Counted from the first letter of the stretch, positions 1 through 8,886 are shown. The stretch is DNA of 64,000 nt from Mycobacterium interjectum (GCA_002102225.1 LQPB01000092.1:186001-250000), one strand, 5' to 3'. Notes: generated from the letters alone by a model not told the origin. Translations and numbers: made by a program.

Positions 1-405
1 CACCCACGACAGGATCGATGCGATGTCGACCAGTGCCCCGCCGCCATTGTCGGCCAGGATCGGCGCGAACGCCTTGGCGATCCGAAGCGCGCCGAAGTAA
101 TTCGTCTCGAACACCTCCCGCACTTCCTCAATGTCGCTGCTGAGCAGATCATGCGCGCCGATGATGCCGGCGTTGTTGATGACGATGTTTGCGTCGGTCG
201 CCGTAACGGCCAGCGCGGCAACCGAATCCGGCTTCGTGACGTCCAGCGCGACGCTGACCACACGCGGATCCTCGCTGGGCTTCGGGGACCGCGCCGTGGC
301 GTAGACCTTGGCCGCGCCCCGGCGCAACAACTCGTCCACGATGGCCTTGCCAAGCCCGCGCTGTCCGCCGGTGACGACGACCGTCGAACCCTTGATGTTG
401 ACCAT
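1..405 (-). CDS. SDR family oxidoreductase, 3' end cut by window edge
   Basis: This is the N-terminal 135 residues of a classical short-chain dehydrogenase/reductase, an NAD(P)-dependent soluble oxidoreductase. The protein begins MVNIKGSTVVVTGGQRGLGKA, with the glycine-rich TGGxxGLG dinucleotide motif at about residues 13-20, and an NNAG motif (VINNAGIIG) follows near residue 76. The reading frame runs off the left edge before the YxxxK catalytic pair. The ATG start is supported by an AAGGAGTG ribosome site 6-8 bases upstream. It is divergent from the CGNR regulator gene that follows. The substrate cannot be told from the sequence. Confidence 0.9.
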   Translation of the reverse strand, partial: MVNIKGSTVVVTGGQRGLGKAIVDELLRRGAAKVYATARSPKPSEDPRVVSVALDVTKPDSVAALAVTATDANIVINNAGIIGAHDLLSSDIEEVREVFETNYFGALRIAKAFAPILADNGGGALVDIASILSWV

Positions 406-438
406 GACGATCACTCCTTGACATAGGTGAAACAATTT

Positions 439-484
439 TGCTCATGTCACCATAGTTGACGGTGCCGACATAAGCAAGTATGTT
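439..484 (+). promoter_or_regulatory. Leaderless promoter and inverted-repeat operator
   Basis: The 85-base gap between the divergent SDR and CGNR genes holds an inverted repeat, TGCTCATGTC (439-448) and GACATAAGCA (467-476), with 9 of 10 bases paired. TTGACG (456-461) and TATGTT (479-484) are 17 bases apart and read rightward. The predicted start of transcription falls on the ATG at 491, so the CGNR mRNA is probably leaderless. The repeat overlaps the promoter core, as expected for an operator controlling one or both divergent genes. Confidence 0.55.
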
Positions 485-490
485 TTGATT

Positions 491-1090
491 ATGTCTTCGC
501 AATGGTATGCGTCACAGCGGTACCAGCTCGTGCCCGCCCCGGGCGGCCTCGCCCTGGTTCAGGACTTTCTCAACACGGCGGGCATCGAGGGATACGGGCC
601 GGACCTGTTGGCCGACAGCACGCTCGCGGACCACTGGGTGGCCGGCGCGGTGCGGGCGTGGTCGGCGGCGCGCGGGTTGGACGCGCAGCCGCCTCCGCTC
701 GCCGACGCGGACCTGTCCAAGCTCCGGGCGCTGCGCGAGACGATCGCCCGGCTCGTCACCGGGCAAGCGCCCACGGGGCGCGGCACGGGCCCTGTCGCGG
801 CTTCCCTAACGCTGTCGGAAACGGGTGAGGTGCGGCTCGAACCCGCCGGCGCGGGGTGGCGCTGGCTGGCGTCGGCGCTGTGGGAAGAGGTCTTGCTCAG
901 CCAGCAGGACGGCACCTGGCGGCGGATCAAGAGATGCCACAACCCGCACTGCGCGTCGACGTTCTACGACCGCTCGAAGAACAACAGCGGGGTGTGGCAC
1001 GACGTGAAGAGTTGCGGTAACGCCGCCAACCTGCGGGCGTCCCGGGCCCGGCGACGCCAGCGCGACGGCACGGCCCCCGCGCACGGGTAG
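491..1090 (+). CDS. CGNR zinc-finger (ABATE-type) regulator
   Basis: A 199-residue protein of the ABATE/CGNR family, presumed stress-responsive transcriptional regulators. The N-terminal two thirds form the ABATE-like region (PGGLALVQDFLNT near residue 17). The C-terminal zinc finger has RCHNPHC, then the diagnostic SCGNAANL, followed by a basic ASRARRR tail. ATG at 491 is preferred over an upstream TTG at 485 because a promoter places the transcript start at 491. It is divergent from an SDR gene, which it may control; that link is inferred only from the shared intergenic repeat. Confidence 0.85.
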   Translation: MSSQWYASQRYQLVPAPGGLALVQDFLNTAGIEGYGPDLLADSTLADHWVAGAVRAWSAARGLDAQPPPLADADLSKLRALRETIARLVTGQAPTGRGTGPVAASLTLSETGEVRLEPAGAGWRWLASALWEEVLLSQQDGTWRRIKRCHNPHCASTFYDRSKNNSGVWHDVKSCGNAANLRASRARRRQRDGTAPAHG

Positions 1091-1095
1091 CACCC

Positions 1096-1111
1096 GGCCC
1101 GCACGCGGGCC
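1096..1111 (+). terminator. Possible intrinsic terminator without U-tract
   Basis: GGCCCGC and GCGGGCC form a perfect seven-base stem just after the CGNR stop codon. There is no T-run after it. Mycobacterial terminators often lack one, but GC-rich dyads also arise by chance here, so this is tentative. Confidence 0.3.
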
Positions 1112-1422
1112 CTCAGCAGCGCTCGGCGCCCCTGGGCATGATGCAGGGGCCGGAATCCCCTTGGCGTCGGGCGCCTTTCAGCACGGCCTGTAGGGCGTGG
1201 CACGCGCGCGCCGTAATCGGGGCGACCAGGTCGCGGTGGACGGGGCGCGGGCCCATCCGGTCCTGCAGTGTTGGCACGGTTGTAATCCCTTGTCCGTTCG
1301 GCCGGTTCGCCGATTCATTGAATTGCACCCCGGCCGTTTTACGGGCGCGCCGCGCCGCGGTAAACGTCACGAAAAGGCATCTTGTGGCGTAACCCACACT
1401 CGGGGGCGCATCGCCCGGCTCG
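1112..1422. other. Intergenic stretch without a convincing gene
   Basis: About 310 bases between the convergent CGNR and SDR genes. Short open frames exist on both strands, the longest about 95 codons on the minus strand (1113-1397). None shows a recognisable domain, a good ribosome site or a signal peptide. I see no RNA gene. Confidence 0.5.
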
Positions 1423-2268
1423 TCACACCCCGCGTTTGAACCGGCGCAGATAGCCGACCAGCCTGCGCGCCGGCACCGGCTTCGGCCAGTCCTCGGCGCG
1501 AAAGTATGCGTCGGTCCCGCCGTCGACGAATAGCAGGCTGCCGCAAAGGAAGTCGGCGGAATCAGACAGCATGAAGCACATCCAGTCGGCCAGTTGCCCG
1601 GCGTCGCCGAAGCCGCCGACCGGGACCGGAAACGACCGGACGGCCTTGGCCTGTCTGGGGTCGGCCAGCTGCTCCTCGAGCAAGGGGGTCATGATCGCGC
1701 CCGGCGCGATGGCGTTGAGCCGCACCCCCGAACCGGCCCACTCGGGCAGCACCGCGTGGCGGCGCACCCAGCGGGCGACGGCGATCTTCGAGGCCGCGTA
1801 CATCATCGTCGGCGCGGCCGGGCCGAAGACACGTACCGACCTCAGCGCCTTGTCGGCGTCGTCCGCAAGCAGCGCTCGCACGGTCCGCCGGGGCACCGCC
1901 GGCACCGTCGTCGTGGAATTACTGGAGACGACGACAACCTTGGCGCGTTCGGCGGCGGCCAGCGCGGGGCGCAAGGCGGAGAGCAGCTCGACCACGCCGA
2001 AGTAGTTGACCTGGGCGAGTTGGCGGGGCCGATCGCGGCCCGGGCTCGGCCCCAGACCGGCGGCCAGCACGGCGCCCTCCAGCCTGCCGCCGCAGGCCGC
2101 CAGGACGCCCTCGGCTGCCGCCGCGCGGCCGCGCGGTGTCGACAAGTCGGCGACGACCTCGGCGTCTTTGACGTCGACGCCGATCACGGTGTGCCCCTGG
2201 GCGCGCAGCCGCTGCGCGGTTTCGCGGCCCATCCCGGACGCGGACCCGCTGATCGCATAGGTGCCCAT
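1423..2268 (-). CDS. SDR family oxidoreductase
   Basis: A 281-residue classical SDR. It has an N-terminal cofactor motif GSASGMG (residues 7-13), an acidic residue after the second strand (GVDVKDAE) that favours NAD(H), a serine in VVVVSSNS, and a catalytic YAASK pair near residue 160. The C-terminus carries the usual GSLLFVDGG signature of 3-alpha-hydroxysteroid-dehydrogenase-like SDRs, followed by a 25-residue extension rich in basic residues (RRLVGYLRRFKRGV) that is longer than usual. The reaction is NAD(P)-linked oxidation or reduction of an alcohol or ketone. The substrate is unknown. Confidence 0.9.
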   Translation of the reverse strand: MGTYAISGSASGMGRETAQRLRAQGHTVIGVDVKDAEVVADLSTPRGRAAAAEGVLAACGGRLEGAVLAAGLGPSPGRDRPRQLAQVNYFGVVELLSALRPALAAAERAKVVVVSSNSTTTVPAVPRRTVRALLADDADKALRSVRVFGPAAPTMMYAASKIAVARWVRRHAVLPEWAGSGVRLNAIAPGAIMTPLLEEQLADPRQAKAVRSFPVPVGGFGDAGQLADWMCFMLSDSADFLCGSLLFVDGGTDAYFRAEDWPKPVPARRLVGYLRRFKRGV

Positions 2269-2303
2269 CGAAGACCTCCGTTCCTTGTGGCGCAGTGGGC
2301 CCG

Positions 2304-3068
2304 TCAGGTAGCGGCGGCGGCCCGCTCGACGTCGAGGAGTTGCTCACCGCGCCGCTCCTCCTCGTAAGCCTCGCGGCCACCCCGCAGGCCGAACAGCCGT
2401 TTGGACACCAGCAGGTAGATCACGGCCGCCACGTTGATGGTGAAGGTGACCAGCCGGGTCATCGTGATGCCCTTGGCCAGGTCATGGATCTCCAACGGCA
2501 GGAAGACCGAGGTCGCGATCACCGCGAAATATTCGCCCCAGCGCTTCAGCAACCACAGGCCGACGCCCTCGATGACCTCGATCAGCGCGTAGACGACCAG
2601 CATCGCGGTCAGCAGGGCCAGCGTGGAGGGTTTGGCGGCGAGCGCCTTTTCCAGCTCGTGCACGATCGTCATCTGATCGACCTTGAACCCTGCCGCGCGA
2701 AAGACCGGCAGGTCGCGGTCCAGGGTGGCCTGGATGGCACCCCGCGCACCACGGAATTTCCACACGGCGTAGGCCGCCAGCGCGATCACCAGTGCGCGGA
2801 AGAGCCGTTCGACCGCGAGCGCCCGGATGATGATGGCCTGGCGTAAGGCCTTGCCGCGCATGATCATCGGCGCGTCCTCGGCGCGGCCCCGTCCGTGTGG
2901 CTCACCGACGGTGAATTCAGCGCAACGCAGGCAGCGCCAGACCTCGCCCAGTCCGGTGGTGCCGCTGAGCCGGTCGGCGAGCGCTTCGTCGTCCGGCGCG
3001 TACGTGACGTGGCCCGCCACGGCGCAGGTGACCAGTTCCCATCGGTTCTTGTCGCGATCTTTGACCAT
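2304..3068 (-). CDS. DUF2127 family membrane protein
   Basis: A 254-residue integral membrane protein. The N-terminal 65 residues are soluble and contain an isolated C15 and a CLRC pair (about residues 45-48), so a small metal-binding or disulfide element is possible. The DUF2127-like part follows, with hydrophobic segments at about residues 85-103, 150-172, 178-198 and 207-225 and the conserved EGVGLWLLKRWGEYFAVIAT stretch. Its function is unknown. It lies between an SDR and an MmgE/PrpD gene on the same strand, 35 bases from the SDR, so co-transcription with the SDR is possible. Confidence 0.8.
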   Translation of the reverse strand: MVKDRDKNRWELVTCAVAGHVTYAPDDEALADRLSGTTGLGEVWRCLRCAEFTVGEPHGRGRAEDAPMIMRGKALRQAIIIRALAVERLFRALVIALAAYAVWKFRGARGAIQATLDRDLPVFRAAGFKVDQMTIVHELEKALAAKPSTLALLTAMLVVYALIEVIEGVGLWLLKRWGEYFAVIATSVFLPLEIHDLAKGITMTRLVTFTINVAAVIYLLVSKRLFGLRGGREAYEEERRGEQLLDVERAAAAT

Positions 3069-3122
3069 GGCCGATCATTGAATGCCGACAGCGACGATGC
3101 AAGGGGGCGCGCAAAGCGGGCG

Positions 3123-4529
3123 TTAGAAGCGCGGTGCGCGACGGGGGCGCTGGGCGGTGGGGCTGACCGCGCCGAGCAGGGCGGCCAACTCGGCGACGGG
3201 TATCTCGTCCAGGTGGTCGACCGCGGCGATGATGTCGTTGCACAACGCTTCCGCGCAGAAGGGTTCGGCAAGCCACCGGAACTTGTCAACGACGCGCTGC
3301 CAGGACATGGGCCGCGTGGGGGATCCTTCGTAATCGCTTTGCTCTCTGCTGAATTCGCGTCCATCGCGGGTCACCAGGTGCACGCGGGCCGCCGTGCGTC
3401 GGGGGTAGTCCGCGGTCAGGTCGGCGGCGGCGCTGACGTCGACGCGAGCCAGCAGGTCCTGAACGTCGCCGCGCAGCACGCGTTCGGTCTCGAGTTGCTC
3501 GGGACCGACCCCACCGTCGAGCAGCGCCACCGCGCAAAGGTATTTCAGGTTGTAGTCCGCCTGCTCCTTGGTCAGCGGATGGTCCTTGCCGCCGTAGGCT
3601 CCCCCGCCGGCGAAGTCGAACGCACCCTGGAAGACCTCGAGGCTGACCCGCGCGACGTCTTCGCCACGCAGGTCGTTGTCGCCGCGAAGCGCCAGGATCG
3701 CGTCGATGATGACCTGGCCGTGGATCAGCGAGCAGTATTGCTTGAGGTAGGTCTGCTCGACGCAGGCGAGCGTCCGGTCGGCGGTGCGGAAGTCGATGGG
3801 CTGATCGAAGAGTTGCACCAGCCCCTGCGGGCCGTCGAACAAAGCCTTGGGCCCGGTAATGCCGCGGCCGGCCAACATCGTCGTGTAGACCGCGCGCATG
3901 CCGGTGATGGCGGGCGAAATGCCCTTCCAGTTCGACACCGGCTCGGCGTGCACGGCCGCCAGCGAAACGTTGTCGGCGGCGGACGCGGCGATGGCGTTGG
4001 CGGTTTGTTCGGCGTCGAGCCCCAGCAGCTTCGCCGCTCCGGCCGCGACCGACATCGCCAGTTGCAGCGCGTGATTGAGGCCCCGCGCCATGACCGGAAC
4101 CTGGGCGCTGAACCGGCACTGGACCTCGTAGGCCACCGCGAGGGCCAGCAGAAAATCCGCTCCGGCGGCGTCGACGTGCTCGGCGACGGCCAGGACCGCG
4201 CCGAAGTTGTCGGCGGGATGGCACAACCCGCCGACCGTCAGGTAGGTGTCGAGCAGATCCGGGTAGCGCACCAGCACCGCGTTGAAGAACGCGGCCTGAT
4301 CGACCGCCGCCCGGCCCCCGCCGACCAGCGTGGCGCTGGGGGTGCCGCTGAATTGGTCGGCGTGCGCGCGGATCGTGCCGACGAGCTCACCGTCCAGCGA
4401 ACCGACCGCGCAGGCGACGCTGTCCAGCACGTTGCGTTTCAGCAATGCGCGCGGCGAATCGCTCAGGTCCGCCGGCCGGGCGCCGACGACGAAGCCCGCG
4501 AGATCGTCCACAACGTAGCCATGCGCCAT
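3123..4529 (-). CDS. MmgE/PrpD family protein
   Basis: A 468-residue cytoplasmic protein of the MmgE/PrpD fold, which includes 2-methylcitrate dehydratase and cis-aconitate decarboxylase. Typical family stretches are present: the N-terminal helical VDDLAGFVVG region, the glycine-rich GGGRA turn, LCHPADNFGAVLAVAEH and GGKDHPLTKEQADYNLKYL. The ATG at 4529 gives the normal family N-terminus; an in-frame start at 4562 would overlap the upstream lipoprotein gene. Methylcitrate dehydratase activity is possible, but no prpC or prpB lies nearby, so the substrate is left open. Confidence 0.85.
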   Translation of the reverse strand: MAHGYVVDDLAGFVVGARPADLSDSPRALLKRNVLDSVACAVGSLDGELVGTIRAHADQFSGTPSATLVGGGRAAVDQAAFFNAVLVRYPDLLDTYLTVGGLCHPADNFGAVLAVAEHVDAAGADFLLALAVAYEVQCRFSAQVPVMARGLNHALQLAMSVAAGAAKLLGLDAEQTANAIAASAADNVSLAAVHAEPVSNWKGISPAITGMRAVYTTMLAGRGITGPKALFDGPQGLVQLFDQPIDFRTADRTLACVEQTYLKQYCSLIHGQVIIDAILALRGDNDLRGEDVARVSLEVFQGAFDFAGGGAYGGKDHPLTKEQADYNLKYLCAVALLDGGVGPEQLETERVLRGDVQDLLARVDVSAAADLTADYPRRTAARVHLVTRDGREFSREQSDYEGSPTRPMSWQRVVDKFRWLAEPFCAEALCNDIIAAVDHLDEIPVAELAALLGAVSPTAQRPRRAPRF

Positions 4530-4540
4530 GGTGTTTGTCC

Positions 4541-5791
4541 TTACCCGGCCAGAATCCGGCACTGGGCCGCCATTTGCTGGTGTGCGCTATCAAGTTGCCG
4601 CGCAATGGTTTTGATGGTGTATCGCCCCGCCGCGGCCACGCACCAATAGTGGGGCACCAGCCCGCTGGAACCCGCGACACGCGTGCACCGGCTTTGGGGT
4701 AGGCCCGGCACCGGCGAAGCGGCTTGCGCCGCCGGGGTTTTGGCCGCGATATCGCTGTAGGCGTCGGCAAGCGTCTGCGCGCTCGCGGGGTCCTTCGCCT
4801 GGTACAGGGTGGCCAGGTTGACCGACGCGAAGTCCACCCCGGCCGCGGCCAGGGCGGGACCGACCTGGACGGGGTCGTCTTCCAGGTGCAGCGCGCCGGC
4901 CGTCTGGTAGGCGGCCCCGGACATCGGGGTGGTTTGGTCCGCCGGCAGCGGAAGGGTGCGGGCGACCAGACCGGTGGGGTCCAGCGGAAGCGCGGCGAAC
5001 TGGTTGGCGTCGGTGGGCGCAAACGTGTCGATCAGAGGTATCTGGCGGTCAATCGTGCGGGCGGCCAACGGGGCTTCGCAGTCCGGTCCGCCGGCGCAGC
5101 GCGCGACCTGGACGAGCAGGTAGGGTCCGTGCGCGGTGAACACCGACAGTTCGCGCACCGTCTGCGCGCCGTCCTGGAAGGTCAGCAGCGCCGCGGCGGC
5201 GTCGGGATGGCCCGGCACGGGGATGGCCCGCTCGGGCTCGGTCACGATGGGCGTGGCGCTGGGAAGTCGGGGCATGCTCATCGCCCTGGCCTGCATGCCT
5301 TGGGCGGCCGAGGCCGCGCTGGCCGGGTTGGCGAAGCGCAGGACGGCGTTGCGCAGCGACATCTGGGGGTTCGGTCCGGGTGATTGCCGCTCGGAGGAGA
5401 ACCCCACCACGAACGGGAGGTTGAAGGCGCCACCCATGATCGGCGTCCAGACCACCTTGGAGAGCTGCTCGAAGGCGGTGATGACGGTCGCCGCGCTGGT
5501 GGAGCCCGGGGCACTCAGGGCGGGGTCGGTCTGCCAGGGCCCCACGACGTAATCGGCCATGCGGCGGCCTTCGACGAGCCGACCGGCTTGGTCGGAACCG
5601 GCGGCGCCGAGCGGGGGCAACGGGCTGGTCGGGTACTTGCCCGGGTCGAGCGCGGAGGGGCTCACCGCGGGCGACGGGTTCGATCGCGCCGGCGACGCGG
5701 TGCCCGCGGTGGTGTGCTGGCAGGCAACCAGGACGGCGGCGAGGAGCGCCGCGACGAGAACTCGTTTCGCCCGCGGCACCGGGCCTGTCAC
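4541..5791 (-). CDS. Large lipoprotein, DUF7373-like
   Basis: A 416-residue secreted lipoprotein. The N-terminus PRAKRVLVAALLAAVLVACQ is a signal peptide with lipobox LVAC and predicted lipidated C24, followed by a Ser/Pro/Thr-rich linker. The rest is a two-part extracellular domain with an LPFVVGFSSERQSPGPNP stretch and several cysteines (CAGGPDC, SRCTRV, HYWC, QC) that could form disulfides. The GTG start at 5789-5791 overlaps the TGA of the upstream lipoprotein gene. It therefore belongs to a kinase-lipoprotein-lipoprotein operon and may act at the envelope with the kinase sensor. Confidence 0.8.
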   Translation of the reverse strand: MTGPVPRAKRVLVAALLAAVLVACQHTTAGTASPARSNPSPAVSPSALDPGKYPTSPLPPLGAAGSDQAGRLVEGRRMADYVVGPWQTDPALSAPGSTSAATVITAFEQLSKVVWTPIMGGAFNLPFVVGFSSERQSPGPNPQMSLRNAVLRFANPASAASAAQGMQARAMSMPRLPSATPIVTEPERAIPVPGHPDAAAALLTFQDGAQTVRELSVFTAHGPYLLVQVARCAGGPDCEAPLAARTIDRQIPLIDTFAPTDANQFAALPLDPTGLVARTLPLPADQTTPMSGAAYQTAGALHLEDDPVQVGPALAAAGVDFASVNLATLYQAKDPASAQTLADAYSDIAAKTPAAQAASPVPGLPQSRCTRVAGSSGLVPHYWCVAAAGRYTIKTIARQLDSAHQQMAAQCRILAG

Positions 5792-6258
5792 GGTTTGCAG
5801 ATCTTCCAGCCGTCTTCGTGCTTCAGCGGCAAGCTGACCGAGCCCGAGCCCAGCGCCTCGTTCTGGGCGTCCATCGCCACGGTGGCGGTGTCGCCGCTGA
5901 TCGCGACCGAGGTGATCTTGACGGTGGTGAGCCCGTTCTGGGTGCGGCTCTTCTTGAGGTAATCCATGGTGGGCCCGGTGAATTCGGCTCGCATCGCCGA
6001 GCACATCAGTTCGGTGTAGGCGCTCCAGTTCTGGGTGTTGTAGGCGTCTTGAAACGCCATGACGGTCTGACGGATCTGGTCCTCGTCGGACGGCGGAGCC
6101 GGCGACACGGACGGGTTCGCCGGGGCCGCAGCGCTCGCCGATGTCGAGGTGTGCGGAAGCGCTGGAGTGCCGCCGGTCACCACGGAGCAGGAGGCGATGA
6201 TCGCGGCGAAGGCCAGCGCCGCTGCGGCCGTGACGAGCGTCTTTGTCGGTGCGCTCAT
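5788..6258 (-). CDS. Small lipoprotein with NTF2-like domain
   Basis: A 156-residue lipoprotein. Residues 1-24 form a signal peptide ending in lipobox IASC (C24), followed by a Ser/Pro/Ala linker. The domain from about residue 55 (DQIRQTVMAFQDAYNTQNW) to the end resembles the DUF4878/NTF2-like lumazine-binding fold of mycobacterial lipoproteins. ATG at 6258 is chosen because GGGAGGGGA lies directly upstream; an in-frame ATG at 6279 would overlap the kinase stop codon as ATGA. Either way, translation is coupled to the kinase gene. Confidence 0.82.
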   Translation of the reverse strand: MSAPTKTLVTAAAALAFAAIIASCSVVTGGTPALPHTSTSASAAAPANPSVSPAPPSDEDQIRQTVMAFQDAYNTQNWSAYTELMCSAMRAEFTGPTMDYLKKSRTQNGLTTVKITSVAISGDTATVAMDAQNEALGSGSVSLPLKHEDGWKICKP

Positions 6259-6275
6259 TCCCCTCCCTGCCTCCC

Positions 6276-7985
6276 TCATTGCCGGGGCACCTTGGCGGCC
6301 GTCGCGATGACCAGTCCCGTGACGTCTGCACCCCCGGCGGCGCGGCATTGCCGAATGTCGATGATGACGTTGCCGCGCACCTGCATCCCATGCTGACAGG
6401 AGGCGTTGCCCCCGCGCAGGGTGGCCGCCAGGACGACGACCCCGGAAGCGATGGTGGGCTGGGCGAACTCCCAGGCCTGGCCGGGCGAGCCCGGTGGGGT
6501 CACGGTGACGGTTTTTCCGCCGCACAGGGCCCATTCTCCGCGCTGTGTGACGAGCGACGATCCCGCCTTGCCCTCCGGGAAGGCGATGACCGCCTGGCTC
6601 ACGCTGTCCTGCGACTCCGGTTCGTTCAGCGCCCGAAGGAACTGGGCGGCCACGCCGGTGTAGCCGCTGGCGGCGTATGCCGATAGCTGCGCGGGCGCCC
6701 AGGCCCCCACACACTGCGCGTTGTCCAGGGTCGCGGAATCGTCGGACAACGTCGCGCTGTCACGCTCGAGGACCAGCCGGCCTCCGTTGGCGCCGCCCGG
6801 GATCTGATCGGCCGTCAGCAGGATCGCACGGAGCTGGGCGGCGGTGATGTTGGTGGCCGGCGGTCCCTGCGCCGACGCTGAGGCCGCCGCGCCCGGGTCA
6901 CCACTCGGGCCCGCGGCCTTGCGATCGGGCCATACCAGCAGGGTGACTGTTGCGGCGGCGACCAACACCACCGCGGCCGACGCGGCACCAATCAACCCCC
7001 ATCGGCGCCGGCGCCGCACCGCGGGCGGTCCGGCCCCCGGCGCCAGCGTGCGCTGTCCGCTGTGCTCCCACCAGGGTGGCGTTGGGGACCCGACGGGGTA
7101 GGGGGCGACCTGACCGCTCGGGATGGGCGGCAGCGGCGCCCGGCGCGCGGGGTCGCGCAGCGCGCCTGCCGCCGCGGCGGCGAGTTCCCCGGCCGAGCCG
7201 AACCGGGCGGCCGGGTCCTTGGCCATCGCGATGGCGATCACCCGGTCCAGCGCGGCGGGCAACGACGGCACGGCGTCGGTCACCCGCGGCGGCGGGCTGA
7301 AAAGATGCCCCATCATGACCGCGGCCGCCCCATTGCTGGCCGGGAACGGTGTGTGGCCGGTCAGCAGCCGAAACAACGCGCAACCCAGCGAGTAGATGTC
7401 GACGCGGCCGTCGATCGGCGCGTCGGACAACACCTCTGGGGCCGCATAGGCGACGGTGGCCATCACCGAGCCGGTCGCGGTCAGCCCGACGTCGTCGAAG
7501 GCGCGGGCAATTCCGAAATCGCCCAACAGGACTCGCTCGTCGGGACCGATCGGGCCCGACAGCAGAAAGTTGCCCGGTTTGATGTCGCGGTGCACCACGT
7601 TGCGGGCGTGGGCGAAGTCGAGCGCCCTGGCGACCTGCGTGATGATGTGCACGGCGCGCTGTGGCGCCATGGTCCCGTCGCGCAGAGCGGCATCGGCGTC
7701 GATGCCATCGACGAATTGCATCGCGATCCACAGCTGACCGTCTTCGGTCTGCCCGCGGTTGTATACCGACACGATGTGGGGGTGCTCGAGCGACGCCGCC
7801 GTGTCGGCCTCGCGAATGAAGCGGGCCCGGAAATCGGGATCCCGCGACAGTTCCGCCGAGAGCACCTTCAGCGCGGTCTGGCGCGGCAGGTTCGGGTCGG
7901 CCGCCAGATACACCGTCCCCATGCCGCCCGTCCCCAGCACCCGCTCGATGCGGTACCCGCACACCACCGCACCGCTTGTCAGCAC
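6276..7985 (-). CDS. PknH-type transmembrane serine/threonine protein kinase
   Basis: A 569-residue receptor kinase. The catalytic domain (about residues 10-275) has the glycine loop GTGGMG (18-23), invariant K40, E59, HRDIKPGN (132-139), DFG (156-158) and APE (182-184), so it should be active. A Pro-rich juxtamembrane linker and RRRRR precede one membrane helix (about 330-352). The outer domain (about 375-569) matches the PknH sensor type and has four cysteines (NAQC, WALC, ASC, RQC) suited to two disulfides. Two lipoprotein genes follow with overlapping codons, which suggests one envelope-sensing unit. It is not necessarily the ortholog of M. tuberculosis PknH. Confidence 0.93.
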   Translation of the reverse strand: MLTSGAVVCGYRIERVLGTGGMGTVYLAADPNLPRQTALKVLSAELSRDPDFRARFIREADTAASLEHPHIVSVYNRGQTEDGQLWIAMQFVDGIDADAALRDGTMAPQRAVHIITQVARALDFAHARNVVHRDIKPGNFLLSGPIGPDERVLLGDFGIARAFDDVGLTATGSVMATVAYAAPEVLSDAPIDGRVDIYSLGCALFRLLTGHTPFPASNGAAAVMMGHLFSPPPRVTDAVPSLPAALDRVIAIAMAKDPAARFGSAGELAAAAAGALRDPARRAPLPPIPSGQVAPYPVGSPTPPWWEHSGQRTLAPGAGPPAVRRRRRWGLIGAASAAVVLVAAATVTLLVWPDRKAAGPSGDPGAAASASAQGPPATNITAAQLRAILLTADQIPGGANGGRLVLERDSATLSDDSATLDNAQCVGAWAPAQLSAYAASGYTGVAAQFLRALNEPESQDSVSQAVIAFPEGKAGSSLVTQRGEWALCGGKTVTVTPPGSPGQAWEFAQPTIASGVVVLAATLRGGNASCQHGMQVRGNVIIDIRQCRAAGGADVTGLVIATAAKVPRQ

Positions 7986-8025
7986 CTCAACACCCTACGG
8001 TCACCCCCGTTTCCGTACGGCTAAC

Positions 8026-8886
8026 CTATACGGCGCGATCCGCCGTGGGCTGCTGTGATTTCACGATGGCCGCGGTTTCGCCGGTGAGCTTGTCTCCGAT
8101 GACGCGGATCTGTCGCGCGCTGAGCGGACACAGCGGATGCACCGCCAGCATCAGGGCGGCTCGCCCGTGATGGTCGAAAACCGGTGCGGCGATGGTGACG
8201 ACGGGCTGTTTGCGGCGCCCGGGATTGTCGTCCGACAGGAAGCCGATGGTGCTGAACTCGACGAGTAGCTGATCGAGGATGTGCCGAACCGGAGTGGGCA
8301 TCTCGTGGCTGTCCAGCGTGCCGACGACCTGGACGGCCTGCGCGAGCGCGGGCGTCGTCCAGTCCACGTCATATCCCCGCTGCCGCGTGTGCTCCAAGAC
8401 GCGTTCGAGGCGCCGGATCCGATCGGTGTTGTCGCCCGCCCCGCGGCGCACCCACGCCCGTTGTTCCTCTTCGGTGTCCCAGGCGGCGAGCGCGACGCCG
8501 AACGGCGGCGCGTAGGGGATCCGATCGCCCGGAATGCCCGCCGGCTGCGTTGCGGGGTCACCCTCGAAGGCGGTGACCACCAACGAATCACCGAATCGCT
8601 CGACCACCGAGCCGGCGTACCCGACTTCGCGGGCAAGTCGCAGCGCCGCCGAGCGTGCGGCGTGTGCGAGCGGGCGCGCGGTGTCCGTCCGCGCGGCCAC
8701 CACGGCGAGCGCCGGACCCAGGGTGAATGTTTTGGCGACGGGATCGCGGCTGGCCCAACCGCGGTCGCACAGCGTCTTCAGGATCGCGTGTGCGGTCGCC
8801 TGAGTGAGGTCGAGCTCGCGCACGATGTCGGAGAACCGCAACCGGGCGTGCGCGGACCGCGCCAGCAGCTCGACAATGTCGAGCAC
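8026..8886 (-). CDS. IclR family transcriptional regulator
   Basis: At least 286 residues. The N-terminal winged helix (about residues 1-60: LRFSDIVRELDLTQATAHAI) is followed by an IclR effector domain with YAGSVVERFGDSLVVTAFEGD and the C-terminal FSTIGFLSDDNPGRRK. The GTG at 8886 cuts close to the first DNA-binding helix. The frame stays open upstream to an ATT at 8917-8919 that has AAGGAG seven bases before it and would add IRGSSSAPTSR, the usual lead-in of this family; true initiation there is plausible. It is divergent from the ADH/SnoaL/SDR operon, its likely target. Confidence 0.88.
   Translation of the reverse strand: MLDIVELLARSAHARLRFSDIVRELDLTQATAHAILKTLCDRGWASRDPVAKTFTLGPALAVVAARTDTARPLAHAARSAALRLAREVGYAGSVVERFGDSLVVTAFEGDPATQPAGIPGDRIPYAPPFGVALAAWDTEEEQRAWVRRGAGDNTDRIRRLERVLEHTRQRGYDVDWTTPALAQAVQVVGTLDSHEMPTPVRHILDQLLVEFSTIGFLSDDNPGRRKQPVVTIAAPVFDHHGRAALMLAVHPLCPLSARQIRVIGDKLTGETAAIVKSQQPTADRAV

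Noticed and set aside
1113-1397. Small 94-codon frame on the minus strand in the gap after the CGNR gene
   Set aside because: No ribosome site, signal peptide or recognisable family; kept as an unlikely candidate only.
2895-4649. Long open frame (584 codons) on the plus strand opposite the DUF2127 and MmgE/PrpD genes
   Set aside because: It has no domain or signal, and its composition is that of a GC-rich antisense shadow. The minus-strand genes are clear families.
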